A DNA stretch of 64,000 bases from Pseudomonadota bacterium (GTDB lineage Bacteria > Pseudomonadota > Gammaproteobacteria > Xanthomonadales > Xanthomonadaceae), in the NCBI GenBank assembly GCA_018240435.1, contig JAFEFT010000038.1, forward strand, positions 1-64,000, in the 5' to 3' direction. The stretch's first letter is position 1. Each line of letters opens with the position of its first letter. The translations under genes and the position numbers were made by a program. This document shows positions 18,139 to 28,023 of this stretch, piece by piece. Below the pieces are notes generated by a model. That model searched no databases and was not told the origin of the DNA. It saw only the letters and a program-made list of their open reading frames with translations.

Positions 18139-19871
18139 AACTCTGGCGCGGTGCGTCGCTGATATGGGCCGCGGCGCTGGCGTTGTTTGCGTCCGCTGCA
18201 ATGATGCCGGCCGCCGCGGCGGTGCGCGCCTCGCTCGATCGCGATCACATCGCGCCGGGGCAATCCATCACCCTGACCCTGACGGCGGACGGCAACGCCG
18301 GCAAGCCCGACTTGTCGCCACTGCGCAAGGACTTCGATGTCAGCGGCGTCGCCAGCGGCAGCCAGACGAGCATCATCAACGGCAACGTCCGTTCGAGCCT
18401 GCAATGGTCGGTGACGATGGCACCCAGGCACGCCGGATTGATCGACATTCCGCCGCTGCAAGTGGGCAACGAGCGCAGCGCGCCGTTGCGGGTGCTGGTC
18501 GATGCGGCGGGTGCGACCGGCGCGCCGCAGGCGCAAGCGTCGCCCGATCCATCGGCGCCCGATGTCGCCACCCGCGGCCCCGGCAAGCCCGGCGATCCGG
18601 CCTTCATCGAAAACAGCGTCTCGACCAACAACCCTTACGTCGGGCAGGCGCTGCTCTACACCCTGCGCCTGTTCTACGCGGTCAATCCGGTCAACGCCTC
18701 GCTGTCGCTGCCCGACGCCGACAACGGCGACCTGCGCCAGATCGGCCCGGATCAAAACGGCATGCAGGTGATTCAGGGCAGGACCTATCGCGTACTCGAA
18801 CGCCATTACCTGCTGCAGCCCGAACACAGCGGCGCGCTGCACATCCCGGCGCCGGCGTTCCAGGCGCAGACGATGCCGGGGATGATCGACCCTTTCGCCG
18901 ACGACCTGGACATGGGTGCGGTCAACACTCAAGGCAAAGCGCTGGATCTGCCCGTGCGGCCGCGCCCGGCGGCAGCCACCGAGCCATGGCTGCCGGCGCG
19001 TTCGCTGCGCCTGTCGGTCGATCCCCCCGCCGCCGCACCGCGAGCCGGCGAACCCTTCAGCGTGGTCGTGCACGAAGATGGCGTGGGCGTTTCCGCCTCG
19101 CAATTGCCGGAGATCGTGTTGCCGGCCATCGCCGGTGCGCAGGTTTATCCCGAACCATCGACCACCCGACAATCGGTGGACGGTGGCGAACTGCATGCGC
19201 AGCGCAGCCGGCGCTTCGCCATCGTGCCGGCGCAGGCCGGTGCGCTGCGGCTGCCGGAAATCACTCTGCCGTGGTGGGATGTCGGCGCCGACCACGCAGC
19301 GGTTGCGCGATTGGCGCTGCCGACCCTGCACGTCGAAGCGGGCGCCGCATCGGCTGCCGCCAGTGGCACGCCATCCGCCGCAACGGCCGCTTCCGCTGCG
19401 AACCGTACTGCGGCCGCAGCGCCGGCGGCATCGCTGCAGCACTGGCAGATCGCCACCGCCGCACTGGGCGTGCTGTTCCTGCTCGCCCTCGTCTGGGGCT
19501 GGTGGCGCGGCGTCGGCGGGCGTGGCCAGGCCGTGCCTGCCGGCGAGCCATTGCCGGTATCGCCAGCCGCGTCGCCACGCCTGGCCGAAGCGCTGGCGAG
19601 CGGCGATGCGGCGCAGATCGCGCGGGCGCTGTGCGAAGCGGCGCCGGGCCCGCGCAGCACGCAACTTGCGCAGATCGCGCAACGCTTGGCCGATCCCGAG
19701 CAGCGCCGGGCCGTGCTGGACTTCGAAGCCACCCGCTGGCAGGGCGACGGCAAGGCGTCGCCGGCCGCGTTGGCGGCGCTGCACGTCGCCTTCGTCGGCG
19801 GCGCGCGCTGGGCCGCCGCACCGGCATCGGCCGCCACGCCCGACCCGCTGCCGCCGCTGTATCCGGATTGA
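18135..19871 (+). CDS. batD: BatD-like oxygen-tolerance protein
   Basis: A 578-residue exported protein with a signal peptide (to about residue 28, AAAAVRAS), several Ig-like beta domains typical of the BatD family ([18 protein letters not shown] near 31-48, then [17 protein letters not shown] near 172), a transmembrane helix at about 438-458 and a short cytoplasmic tail. It probably forms the periplasmic arm of the Bat complex. Its ATG overlaps the batB stop, and it is the last gene of the operon. The next gene, tkt, begins 175 bp later beyond a REP-like palindrome. Confidence 0.9.
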   Translation: MKLWRGASLIWAAALALFASAAMMPAAAAVRASLDRDHIAPGQSITLTLTADGNAGKPDLSPLRKDFDVSGVASGSQTSIINGNVRSSLQWSVTMAPRHAGLIDIPPLQVGNERSAPLRVLVDAAGATGAPQAQASPDPSAPDVATRGPGKPGDPAFIENSVSTNNPYVGQALLYTLRLFYAVNPVNASLSLPDADNGDLRQIGPDQNGMQVIQGRTYRVLERHYLLQPEHSGALHIPAPAFQAQTMPGMIDPFADDLDMGAVNTQGKALDLPVRPRPAAATEPWLPARSLRLSVDPPAAAPRAGEPFSVVVHEDGVGVSASQLPEIVLPAIAGAQVYPEPSTTRQSVDGGELHAQRSRRFAIVPAQAGALRLPEITLPWWDVGADHAAVARLALPTLHVEAGAASAAASGTPSAATAASAANRTAAAAPAASLQHWQIATAALGVLFLLALVWGWWRGVGGRGQAVPAGEPLPVSPAASPRLAEALASGDAAQIARALCEAAPGPRSTQLAQIAQRLADPEQRRAVLDFEATRWQGDGKASPAALAALHVAFVGGARWAAAPASAATPDPLPPLYPD

Positions 19872-19926
19872 GCGCCGCGCCACGTCCGCCGCGACAGTCC
19901 GCCGCCGGAATGGGACAATGGCCTTT

Positions 19927-19947
19927 CCTTCTCCCTCCGGGAGAAGG
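19927..19947. repeat. REP-like palindrome between batD and tkt
   Basis: CCTTCTCCC and GGGAGAAGG pair around a TCC loop, followed by GTGGCGCGCCGCGTCGGATG. This arrangement is typical of a second subtype of the window's palindrome family. It is the only structure seen in the batD-tkt gap. Confidence 0.65.
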
Positions 19948-20046
19948 TGGCGCGCCGCGTCGGATGTGGGAAAACGGTCGTCCCTGCCGATACCCACCAT
20001 CCCGCCAGCCGCCCACACCCACGCCGCCCCGCATCGATACCCACCC

Positions 20047-22050
20047 ATGACCCAGCCCAGCCGTCGCGATCTCGCCAACGCCATCCGCTTCCTCGCCGCC
20101 GATGCGGTGCAGAAGGCCAATTCCGGCCATCCGGGCATGCCGATGGGCATGGCCGACATCGCCGAGGTGCTGTGGAACGACTTCCTCAAGCACAACCCGA
20201 ACAACCCGAAGTGGTTCAACCGCGACCGCTTCATCCTCAGCAATGGTCACGGCTCGATGCTGCAGTACGCCTGCCTGCACCTGTCCGGCTACGACCTGCC
20301 GATGGAGCAATTGAAGAACTTCCGGCAACTGCATTCGATGACGCCCGGCCACCCGGAACGCAAGGACACCCCGGGCGTGGAGACGACCACCGGGCCGCTC
20401 GGCCAGGGCTTCGCCAACGCGGTCGGTTTCGCGCTCGCCGAAAAATTGCTGGCGCGGCAATTCAACCGCCCCGAGTTCGACATCGTCGACCACATGACGT
20501 GGGTATTCATGGGCGATGGCTGCATGATGGAAGGCATCTCGCACGAAGCCGCATCGCTTGCCGGCACCTTCGGCCTGGGCAAGCTGGTGGCGATCTGGGA
20601 CAACAACCACATCTCGATCGACGGCCATACCCAGGGCTGGTTCACCGACGACACCCCGGCGCGCTTCGAGGCCTACGGCTGGCAGGTGATCCGCGACGTC
20701 GACGGGCACGACCCGGCCGCCATCCGCGAGGCGATCTTGCACGCGCAGGCGGAAACCGAAAAGCCGACGTTGATCTGCTGCCGCACCATCATCGGCTTCG
20801 GCGCCCCGCACAAGCAGGACAGCGAAGCCGCGCACGGCTCACCGCTGGGCAAGGACGAGCTCGCCGCCGCACGCGCCAACCTGCATTGGCCGTATGCGCC
20901 GTTCGAGATTCCGCCGGAGATCTACGACGGCTGGCGCGCCGGCAACACCGGCCGCGTGCGCGAGGATGCGTGGAACGCGCTGTTCGACCGCTACGCGAAG
21001 CAGTATCCCGAACTGGCCGCCGAACTCGTGCGCCGTTCGCACGCGCAATTGCCGGAAGACTTCGCCGCTGCCGCCGATGCCTACATCGCCAAGACCCAGG
21101 CCGCCGGCCCGGAAGTGGCCACCCGCAAGGCCTCGCAGATGGCGCTGGACGCCTACGGCCCGCTGCTGCCGGAACTGATCGGCGGCTCGGCGGATCTGGC
21201 CGAATCCAACCTGACGATCTGGAATGGCTCGAAGAACGTGCTCGATGGCGTCGAGCCGGCCAACTACATCCACTACGGCGTGCGCGAGTTCGGCATGACC
21301 GCGATCTCCACCGGGCTGGCGCTGCACGGCGGTTTCCTGCCCTACGACGCCACCTTTCTGGTGTTCTCCGATTACGCGCGCAACGGCGTGCGCATGAGCG
21401 CGCTGATTCCGGCACATTCGATTCACGTTTACACCCACGACTCCATCGGCCTCGGCGAAGACGGCCCGACCCATCAGCCGATCGAACAGGTGGCATCGCT
21501 GCGCCACATCCCCAATCTCGACCTGTGGCGTCCGTGCGATGCAGTCGAATCGGCGGTGGCGTGGAAGGTCGCCATCCAGCACCGCGAAGGCCCGAGCGCG
21601 CTGGTGTTCACCCGGCAGAAATTGGCGCACCAGCAGCGCACGGCGCAGCAAGTCGCCGACATCGAACGCGGTGGCTATGTGCTCAGCGACCCGCTCGAAG
21701 CGAAGTTCGACGCGATCCTGATCGCCACCGGTTCGGAAGTGGAATTGGCAAGGCAGGCCGCGATCGCGCTGGCCGCGAAAGGCGTCAAGGCCCGCGTGGT
21801 GTCGATGCCCTGCACCGAAGCCTTCGACCGCCAGCCGCTGGAATGGCGTGAAGGCGTGCTGCCGGGCTGGTGCCGCAAGCGAGTGGCGATCGAAGCCGGC
21901 GTGAGCGATTACTGGCGCAAGTACGTCGGCCTGGACGGCGCGGTGATCGGCATCGACCGCTTCGGTGCCTCGGCGCCGGCAGAGGTATTGTTCCCGTACT
22001 TCGGTTTCGCCGTCGACAAGGTGGTGGAGGCGGTGCAGGCGCTGGGGTGA
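20047..22050 (+). CDS. tkt: Transketolase
   Basis: Thiamine-diphosphate enzyme of the non-oxidative pentose phosphate pathway, moving two-carbon ketol units between sugar phosphates. The 667-residue product begins [20 protein letters not shown] and carries [10 protein letters not shown], the ThDP/Mg motif [13 protein letters not shown], the HGSPLG segment and the pyrimidine-domain motifs [10 protein letters not shown] and [15 protein letters not shown]. Length agrees with E. coli TktA (663). The frame stays open far upstream inside batD, but conservation begins at ATG 20047. No SD is visible before it. Confidence 0.97.
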   Translation: MTQPSRRDLANAIRFLAADAVQKANSGHPGMPMGMADIAEVLWNDFLKHNPNNPKWFNRDRFILSNGHGSMLQYACLHLSGYDLPMEQLKNFRQLHSMTPGHPERKDTPGVETTTGPLGQGFANAVGFALAEKLLARQFNRPEFDIVDHMTWVFMGDGCMMEGISHEAASLAGTFGLGKLVAIWDNNHISIDGHTQGWFTDDTPARFEAYGWQVIRDVDGHDPAAIREAILHAQAETEKPTLICCRTIIGFGAPHKQDSEAAHGSPLGKDELAAARANLHWPYAPFEIPPEIYDGWRAGNTGRVREDAWNALFDRYAKQYPELAAELVRRSHAQLPEDFAAAADAYIAKTQAAGPEVATRKASQMALDAYGPLLPELIGGSADLAESNLTIWNGSKNVLDGVEPANYIHYGVREFGMTAISTGLALHGGFLPYDATFLVFSDYARNGVRMSALIPAHSIHVYTHDSIGLGEDGPTHQPIEQVASLRHIPNLDLWRPCDAVESAVAWKVAIQHREGPSALVFTRQKLAHQQRTAQQVADIERGGYVLSDPLEAKFDAILIATGSEVELARQAAIALAAKGVKARVVSMPCTEAFDRQPLEWREGVLPGWCRKRVAIEAGVSDYWRKYVGLDGAVIGIDRFGASAPAEVLFPYFGFAVDKVVEAVQALG

Positions 22051-22133
22051 TGCATGCGTGGCATGGCCGCCCGGATATGGATCCGAGGTTGCCGGTCGCG
22101 TGGGCTGCAAGCTGCGTGCGCGAGTCTCCCGAA

Positions 22134-22172
22134 ATTCCGTCCATGGTTCGACGCGCTCACCACGAACGGAAT
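22134..22172. repeat. GTTCG...CGAAC-type dyad repeat
   Basis: ATTCCGTCCATGGTTCG and CGAACGGAAT flank a CGCTCACCA-type core, giving an imperfect inverted repeat that reads CCGTTCGTGGTGAGCG on the minus strand. Related sequence (CCATTCGTGGTGAGCCTG) occurs at 39028-39045. It belongs to a repeat class that I recall as common between genes in high-GC proteobacteria. Confidence 0.55.
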
Positions 22173-22274
22173 CGGGAGGCAGGGCGGAAACGGGATACGC
22201 AAGTGAAATCGGCACCGTCCTGCGCGCGGGATGCGGCATCGCGGCACAGGCGTGCCGGTGCCGTTACACTGCGA

Positions 22275-22290
22275 TCACGCCCCGGCGTGA
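22275..22290. promoter_or_regulatory. Palindrome before the TIGR03067-like gene
   Basis: TCACGCC-CC-GGCGTGA is a perfect 7-bp inverted repeat 33 bp before the start codon at 22324. It could be an operator or a leader hairpin. No regulator can be assigned. Confidence 0.35.
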
Positions 22291-22323
22291 CCGGGACATC
22301 GCCATCGACCGTGGAGGATTGCC

Positions 22324-22800
22324 ATGCCCGCAGCGCCCGTCGTCCATGACCGCCGTCGTCATCAGTGCTTGTGCCCGCTCGTCGCAGCGACCGCGGCGCT
22401 ATTGGCCATTCCGTTGGCCGGTGCCCGCCAGTACGCGGCGGTCGAACCGGATGTGCCGCCGACCGCGCAACTGGCGGGGCAATGGATGGTGGCGAGCGCG
22501 CAGCGCGGTGGTCAGGGCGTTGCGGACGTCGACGGCGCCAGCATGACCTTGTCTGGCAACCGCTACGCTTTTGCCGGTGATGTGTGCACCTATCAGATCA
22601 CCTATTCTGGCACGCCGGCGCGGATGGATCTGCAATGCGACCACGGCCCGCACGCCAGCCGCACGGTGCCGGTGCTGTACCGGTTCGCCGGCGACGAGCT
22701 GACGATGGCATTCCAGTTCGGCCCGGGCGTGCGCCCGCAAAACTTCGACTCGCCGCCGGGTTCGTCGATCCTGATCGTGCGTTTCCGGCGCGCGCAATGA
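22324..22800 (+). CDS. Small exported protein, TIGR03067-like
   Basis: A 158-residue protein with an N-terminal hydrophobic segment (about 18-34) that may be a signal peptide or anchor. It is followed by a beta-rich lipocalin-like domain: AQLAGQWMVASAQRGG, MTLSGNRYAFAGD and a terminal SSILIVRFRR strand. This order (LxGxW, a strand pair, then a final LxLxR strand) resembles the TIGR03067 domain of unknown function. ATG 22324 is preceded by GGAGG. Translation is coupled by ATGA to the following NTF2-like gene. Confidence 0.65.
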   Translation: MPAAPVVHDRRRHQCLCPLVAATAALLAIPLAGARQYAAVEPDVPPTAQLAGQWMVASAQRGGQGVADVDGASMTLSGNRYAFAGDVCTYQITYSGTPARMDLQCDHGPHASRTVPVLYRFAGDELTMAFQFGPGVRPQNFDSPPGSSILIVRFRRAQ

Positions 22801-23219
22801 CCGGGCGGGCGGTGCGGCCGGCCGCGTTGGATCACTGGCATCGCCTCGTGCGTGAACGCGATGCCGCCGGCATCCCGGCATTGCTTGCCGATGACGTGGT
22901 GTTCCATTCGCCGGTCGTGCACACCCCGCAACGCGGCCGCGCGATCGTCACCGCATATCTGGCCGCCGCATTGCAAGTGCTCGGCAACGACTCGTTCCGC
23001 TATGTGCGGCAGATCGTCGACGAGCGCGAGGCGGCGCTGGAATTCATGACTGCGATCGACGGCATCGAGGTCGACGGCATCGACCTGATCCGTTGGAACG
23101 ACGCCGACCAGATCGTCGATTTCAAGGTGATGATCCGGCCGCTCAAAGCGATCACGCTGATCCACGAGCGGATGGGACGGATGCTGGCCGCCGCCAGAGC
23201 GGCCGATCCACGCGCGTAG
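22797..23219 (+). CDS. NTF2-like (SnoaL-type) protein
   Basis: A 140-residue cytoplasmic protein with the cone-shaped NTF2 fold pattern: an N-terminal helix (ALDHWHRLVRERDAAGIPAL), LLADDVVFHSPV, then alternating strands ending in DLIRWNDADQIVDFKVMIRP. NTF2-like domains are used as small-molecule pockets or enzymes such as isomerases and cyclases. The ligand here is unknown. ATG 22797 overlaps the previous stop, so the pair is one operon. The last residues run close to the BlaI promoter. Confidence 0.8.
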   Translation: MTGRAVRPAALDHWHRLVRERDAAGIPALLADDVVFHSPVVHTPQRGRAIVTAYLAAALQVLGNDSFRYVRQIVDEREAALEFMTAIDGIEVDGIDLIRWNDADQIVDFKVMIRPLKAITLIHERMGRMLAAARAADPRA

Positions 23220-23272
23220 GGCCTGGTCGTGCAGGCCGCTGCTGCGGGTAGCGCCGCGCCTTCGCAGCACGC

Positions 23273-23322
23273 TTGACATCCACGATTACAGGCGTAATCT
23301 GTAATTCAATTACGGATGTAAA
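23273..23322 (+). promoter_or_regulatory. BlaI-type operator and promoter
   Basis: A perfect -35 TTGACA (23273-23278) is followed 16 bp later by a weak -10 TAATCT. Two dyads overlap and follow it: ATTACAGGCGTAAT at 23285-23298 and ATTACGGATGTAAA at 23309-23322, 24 bp centre to centre. The half-sites ATTAC/GTAA resemble the TACA...TGTA core bound by the BlaI/MecI/CopY family, so autorepression by the adjacent BlaI is likely. Confidence 0.75.
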
Positions 23323-23345
23323 CGATTGCCCGGAGTATGCCCGCG

Positions 23346-23714
23346 ATGCGCATCAGCGACGCCGAATCGGTGGTGATGGAACTGCTCTGGCAGCGCAGTC
23401 CGCTGGCGGCCGATGAGGTGGTGATGGCCTTGGCCAAGGCGCAGGACTGGCAGGAAGCGACCATCAAGACCCTGCTCAACCGGCTGTTGAACAAGGGTGC
23501 GGTGCGCGCGCACAAGGATGGTCGGCGCTATCTGTATGCGCCGGTGCTCAAACGCGCGCAGTGGGTGCAGGGCGAGAGCGAGGGCTTGCTCGATCGCCTG
23601 TTCGGTGGCCGTGTCGCGCCGCTGGTGGCGCACTTTTCCGAGCACCGCAAGTTGTCGAAGAAGGACATCGCCGAACTGCGCAAGCTGATCGCGGAGATCG
23701 ACGATGAGCACTGA
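23346..23714 (+). CDS. BlaI/MecI/CopY-family transcriptional repressor
   Basis: A 122-residue winged-helix repressor. The N-terminal domain (ISDAESVVMELLWQRSP, then EATIKTLLNRLLNKGAV and RRYLYAPVL) matches the BlaI DNA-binding domain, and the C-terminal helices mediate dimerisation. Cleavage by a partner M56 peptidase normally inactivates such repressors. ATG 23346 was chosen over ATG 23337 because CGGAG at 23331-23335 is almost touching the latter. It overlaps the peptidase gene by 11 bp and is preceded by its predicted operators. Confidence 0.9.
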   Translation: MRISDAESVVMELLWQRSPLAADEVVMALAKAQDWQEATIKTLLNRLLNKGAVRAHKDGRRYLYAPVLKRAQWVQGESEGLLDRLFGGRVAPLVAHFSEHRKLSKKDIAELRKLIAEIDDEH

Positions 23715-25140
23715 GTTGCTGGCATGGTTGTTCGCGGCGACGGCGGCGACCACGGCCGCGACGCTGGCGGTGCTGCTTTTGCGCCGACCGCTGCAACGGC
23801 TGCTTGGAGCCGAAATCGCGTATCGGTTGTGGCTGGTGGTGCCGCTGGCGGCGCTCGCGGCGGCGTTTTCATTGCCGCGCACGGTATCCATGGTGACGGA
23901 AGCAGCGGCAGGCAAGGTGCCGACGGCGGCGTCGGTCATGGTCAGCGTTGCTGCTGCGGTTCGCGTCGCCGCCGCCGATCGCTGGCTGCTCGCCATCTGG
24001 CTGCTCGGCGCGGGCGTGGTGCTGGCGATGCTGGTGCTGCAACAGCGCCACTACCTCGCGCGTTTGCGACTGCGCCGCGGCGAGCGCGGCCTGTGGCGCG
24101 CCGATGCGGATGATGCAGTGCCCGCGGTGCTCGGCGTGCTGCGGCAAAAGCTGGTGCTGCCGGCGACCTTCGAGCGCGATTACAGCGCCGAGGAGCAACG
24201 TCTCGTGCTTGCCCACGAGCGCATGCACCAGCGTCGGCGCGATCCGTGGGCGCTGGCGCTGTGCGCGGTGGTGCGCGTGCTGTTCTGGTTCAACCCGATC
24301 GTGCATTGGGCGGCGCGGCGCTTCCGCCGCGACCTCGAACTGGCCTGCGATGCGGCGGTGCTGCGCACGCAATCGGCCTCGCGGCAGTGTTACGCGACCG
24401 CCCTGCTCAAGGCCCACGTCACCGCCGGCGCGTTGCCGATGGGTTGTTCGTGGAATCCGTTGCCACCCCTGAAGGAGCGCATCATGTTGCTCAGCCACGT
24501 TCGCCCATCACGTCGCACCCGCATCGCCGGCGCGATCGTCATCGCCCTCGCCGCCGTCGCGACCACCGGCTTTGCGTTGGCGGCCCACGAGTCGGCACGC
24601 CACGGCGCCGCTGCGCTGGCCGTGCCGCCCGAAGGCCGCGCGCCGTTCTACAAGATCGCGCTGGCGATGAGCGTGGATGGCAAGGCGATCGCGCATCCGG
24701 TCGTGATCGCCCGCGCCGGCGACGAGGCGATGGTGCGGATCGACGACGGCGGCCGTGCCTGGGGCATGACGTTCCGGGTCGCCCCCGAGTCCGTGGGCGC
24801 GACCGAATTCGTGCGTATCGCCGGCGACGTCTTCAGCGGCGACGAACGCCATGTCATCGGTCATCCGGCATTGCGCCTGACCTTGGGCAAGGCCGGTGCC
24901 ATCCAGTTCAACGACGCGCAGGGCACCGCGGCGCGGCCGATCTACCAGATCGCGGCGACCGTGACCCAGGCGCCGCCGCCACCACCACCGCCTGCGCCCG
25001 GCCTGCCGCCGCCGGCACCGCCTGCGATGCCGGGAATGGCGCCACCGCCGCCGCCGGCGCCGCCTGCGATGCCGGGAATGGCGCCGCCACCGCCGCCACC
25101 GCCGGCGACACCCGCGCCACCGGCGCCACCGGCAAACTGA
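23704..25140 (+). CDS. M56-family (BlaR1-like) membrane metallopeptidase
   Basis: A 478-residue polytopic membrane protein with helices near 4-25, 38-56, 95-113 and 278-296. The zinc motif HERMH (His171, Glu172, His175) lies in the cytoplasmic loop, with ELACDAAVL as the further Glu-containing M56 element. There is no penicillin-binding sensor domain after the last helix. Instead a periplasmic beta-rich region of about 130 residues ends in a Pro-rich tail with a duplicated MPGMAPPPPP unit. It probably cleaves the adjacent BlaI on an unknown envelope signal, so beta-lactam sensing should not be assumed. Confidence 0.85.
   Translation: MSTELLAWLFAATAATTAATLAVLLLRRPLQRLLGAEIAYRLWLVVPLAALAAAFSLPRTVSMVTEAAAGKVPTAASVMVSVAAAVRVAAADRWLLAIWLLGAGVVLAMLVLQQRHYLARLRLRRGERGLWRADADDAVPAVLGVLRQKLVLPATFERDYSAEEQRLVLAHERMHQRRRDPWALALCAVVRVLFWFNPIVHWAARRFRRDLELACDAAVLRTQSASRQCYATALLKAHVTAGALPMGCSWNPLPPLKERIMLLSHVRPSRRTRIAGAIVIALAAVATTGFALAAHESARHGAAALAVPPEGRAPFYKIALAMSVDGKAIAHPVVIARAGDEAMVRIDDGGRAWGMTFRVAPESVGATEFVRIAGDVFSGDERHVIGHPALRLTLGKAGAIQFNDAQGTAARPIYQIAATVTQAPPPPPPPAPGLPPPAPPAMPGMAPPPPPAPPAMPGMAPPPPPPPATPAPPAPPAN
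25018..25085. repeat. 42-bp period direct repeat in the Pro-rich tail
   Basis: Two identical 26-base cores (25018-25043 and 25060-25085) spaced 42 bases apart encode the duplicated AMPGMAP units near the end of the M56 protein. Proline codons fill the remainder. Confidence 0.8.
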
Positions 25141-25178
25141 GCGCCAGTGGCGCAGGATTGCACCGGCGGGTGTCGAGG

Positions 25179-25985
25179 CTAGCGGGTACGCTCGCCGCCC
25201 AACACCGCATTGAGTTCGGCCGCCAGCCGCGCCCCGGCCAGATGCAGTTGCCGTTCGGCCAGCGGGCGATGGCTGTCCAGATATTCGTGCTCGATGCGGT
25301 GGCTGGGCGGGTACAGTTCATCGGCGTCGATAAGGCGGCAGGATTGTTCGGCCCAGCGCTGCGGCGCGTTGGCGTCGATGCGCAACTGCTTGCGCGTGAT
25401 GGGCGTCTGTTCGAGGCGTGTCGCTTCGGTGCTGGCATCGAAACCGTCGCGGCCGATGATGAGCCCGTCCCAGACGTGGTGCAGATTGGTGCCGCGGCCG
25501 TAGACGTGGATCTGGTAATCGTTGCCGCCGCGATCATCGTGATTGCTGGCATGCAGCGGCTGGTGCATGTCGCCGATGAAGTGGACGACGAACTTCAGCG
25601 CCTGCACTCGCGCTTCGCGGGGCTGTTGGATGTCGCCGAGCAGCCGCAATTGCTGCTCGGTGGCGGCGATGACGCAATCGCCGTTCGGACAATCGCGCGC
25701 GGGCTGGTAATTGCAATCGCCGCCGCGGAAGTCGACGTAGTGCCAGTGCGAAGTGCGACGGAACAGATCCGGATCGCGATAACGCAGCTCATCGGCCCAA
25801 TTGGCGACGCCGGCGAGGGTGGGATTGCGCTCGCCGGCCAGCAAGCCGGCGACCGCCGCCTGCGCCCTGGCGTTCAGCCCATCCTGGGCGATCTGGGCGA
25901 CGATGCGATGGCCTTGCGGCCCCCATGCCAGCGCCAGCGCCGGGCACAGCAGGGCGATGAGAAAACTCGCGGTGGCAGCGCGCAT
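25179..25985 (-). CDS. S1/P1-type zinc nuclease, secreted
   Basis: A 268-residue exported phosphodiesterase/nuclease with three zinc ions. A signal peptide (RAATASFLIALLCPALALA) is cleaved before WGPQGHR, so the mature N-terminal Trp can bind zinc as in P1 nuclease. Other ligands visible are His in WGPQGHR, Asp in ANWADE, His in HWHYVD, the HFIGDMHQPLH block and Asp in HVWDG. ATG 25985 was selected because the signal peptide starts there; the open frame extends upstream to 26069. It converges with the M56 gene and is divergent from gap. Confidence 0.92.
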   Translation of the reverse strand: MRAATASFLIALLCPALALAWGPQGHRIVAQIAQDGLNARAQAAVAGLLAGERNPTLAGVANWADELRYRDPDLFRRTSHWHYVDFRGGDCNYQPARDCPNGDCVIAATEQQLRLLGDIQQPREARVQALKFVVHFIGDMHQPLHASNHDDRGGNDYQIHVYGRGTNLHHVWDGLIIGRDGFDASTEATRLEQTPITRKQLRIDANAPQRWAEQSCRLIDADELYPPSHRIEHEYLDSHRPLAERQLHLAGARLAAELNAVLGGERTR

Positions 25986-26044
25986 CAGCTCATGTCCGCA
26001 GGTTCGCGTGGGCGGGGGTGGGACGCATCGGTCGCAAGGGTTAA

Positions 26045-27124
<1,080 letters not shown>

Positions 27125-27202
27125 GTCGGTGATGAACCCATCCCGAGCCGCACGCGAACGTGCGCCGGGACGGGTATGCCGCTGCCACGGCAGGATGGAC
27201 AG

Positions 27203-27224
27203 GCCCCGCTTCGGAGGGGCTTTT
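27203..27224 (+). terminator. Terminator downstream of gap
   Basis: GCCCC and GGGGC form a stem around GCTTCGGA and are followed by TTTT. The stem is short, but position and U-tract fit an intrinsic terminator between gap and the convergent outer-membrane gene. A small perfect hairpin, CGCACG-CGAA-CGTGCG, precedes it at about 27149-27164. Confidence 0.65.
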
Positions 27225-27246
27225 CATGACGGCGCGCCGATGCCGC

Positions 27247-28023
27247 CTATTGGCCGAAGAACACCGATACGCCCAAGCCGGCCAGATAGTCCGGGCTGGA
27301 TCGGGTCAGGCCGGCATCGGCGTACAGATCCAGTTGCACGCGGCCGTGCAGCAGCCATGCCAGGCCGGCGCCGACCAATGCGCTCGTCGGCCCGCCGCCG
27401 GCGGTGTGGGCGGTTTCGACGTAGCCAGCGAGGTTGCCGTGGATGGGAAAGCCGAGGTTGGCCGCCAGCGTCCACGTGTTCTGGCCGGCGCCGTGGTCGA
27501 GGTTGCCGTAGAACTCCAATGAGCGATTGTCGCCCAGGTCGGCGGTGGCGGCGGCGCCCAGCGAGGTGACGGTGTGGCCGGCGCTGAATGCGGCCGAACC
27601 GATGGGCACGCTGACCACGCCGAGCAGGGCCAGGCTCCAGCGCTTGCTGGCCAGAGCCGGCGCCCATTTCAGGCCGATGGCGGCATCGCCGGCGCCTTGC
27701 GCGTGACTGTGCACGCCGGCGCTGCTGACGTCGCTGCGGTTCCACGGCGAGCCGGACAATTGCAGTTCCAGCGTTGGCGTCAGCCCGAAGCGGAACAGCG
27801 TATCGGCTGTCCACGTCGTGGCGTGGTCGCCGCGGCTGCCGTCGCGTTGCAGGTCGGGCAGGCCTTGTTCCCAATCGAAACTGCCGGCGGGCAATACCGC
27901 CGACGCAAAGCCGATGCCGGGGCGGTCGAAGGGCGGCGGGTTGTCGTCGGCCGATGCCGGCGACGCCGTCGCTGCCAGTGCGGCGGCGATCGCCACGGCG
28001 GCTAACGTTCGCGCACCGGTCAT
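27247..28023 (-). CDS. Outer-membrane beta-barrel protein (transporter-like)
   Basis: A 258-residue exported protein: signal peptide ending near SPASA, then repeated amphipathic strands (TLFRFGLTPTLELQLSG, AAIGLKWAPAL, SLALLGVVSVPIGS) and a C-terminal aromatic residue region LGVSVFFGQ. The pattern matches the phenol-degradation MetA-type/transporter barrel family, whose substrates are mostly unknown. Its ATG overlaps the stop of the upstream GNAT gene by ATGA, so the two are cotranscribed. Confidence 0.75.
   Translation of the reverse strand: MTGARTLAAVAIAAALAATASPASADDNPPPFDRPGIGFASAVLPAGSFDWEQGLPDLQRDGSRGDHATTWTADTLFRFGLTPTLELQLSGSPWNRSDVSSAGVHSHAQGAGDAAIGLKWAPALASKRWSLALLGVVSVPIGSAAFSAGHTVTSLGAAATADLGDNRSLEFYGNLDHGAGQNTWTLAANLGFPIHGNLAGYVETAHTAGGGPTSALVGAGLAWLLHGRVQLDLYADAGLTRSSPDYLAGLGVSVFFGQ

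Noticed and set aside
12704-19871. MoxR-VWA operon as a phage-defence system.
   Set aside because: The gene set matches the aerotolerance Bat/MoxR arrangement, with no nuclease or toxin component and housekeeping genes around it.
18916-20046. Long in-frame upstream extension of transketolase.
   Set aside because: It lies antiphase inside batD, has no conserved residues and no SD. The enzyme starts at 20047.
23704-25140. Calling the M56 protein a beta-lactamase regulator (BlaR1).
   Set aside because: The penicillin-binding sensor domain is missing and no beta-lactamase is nearby.
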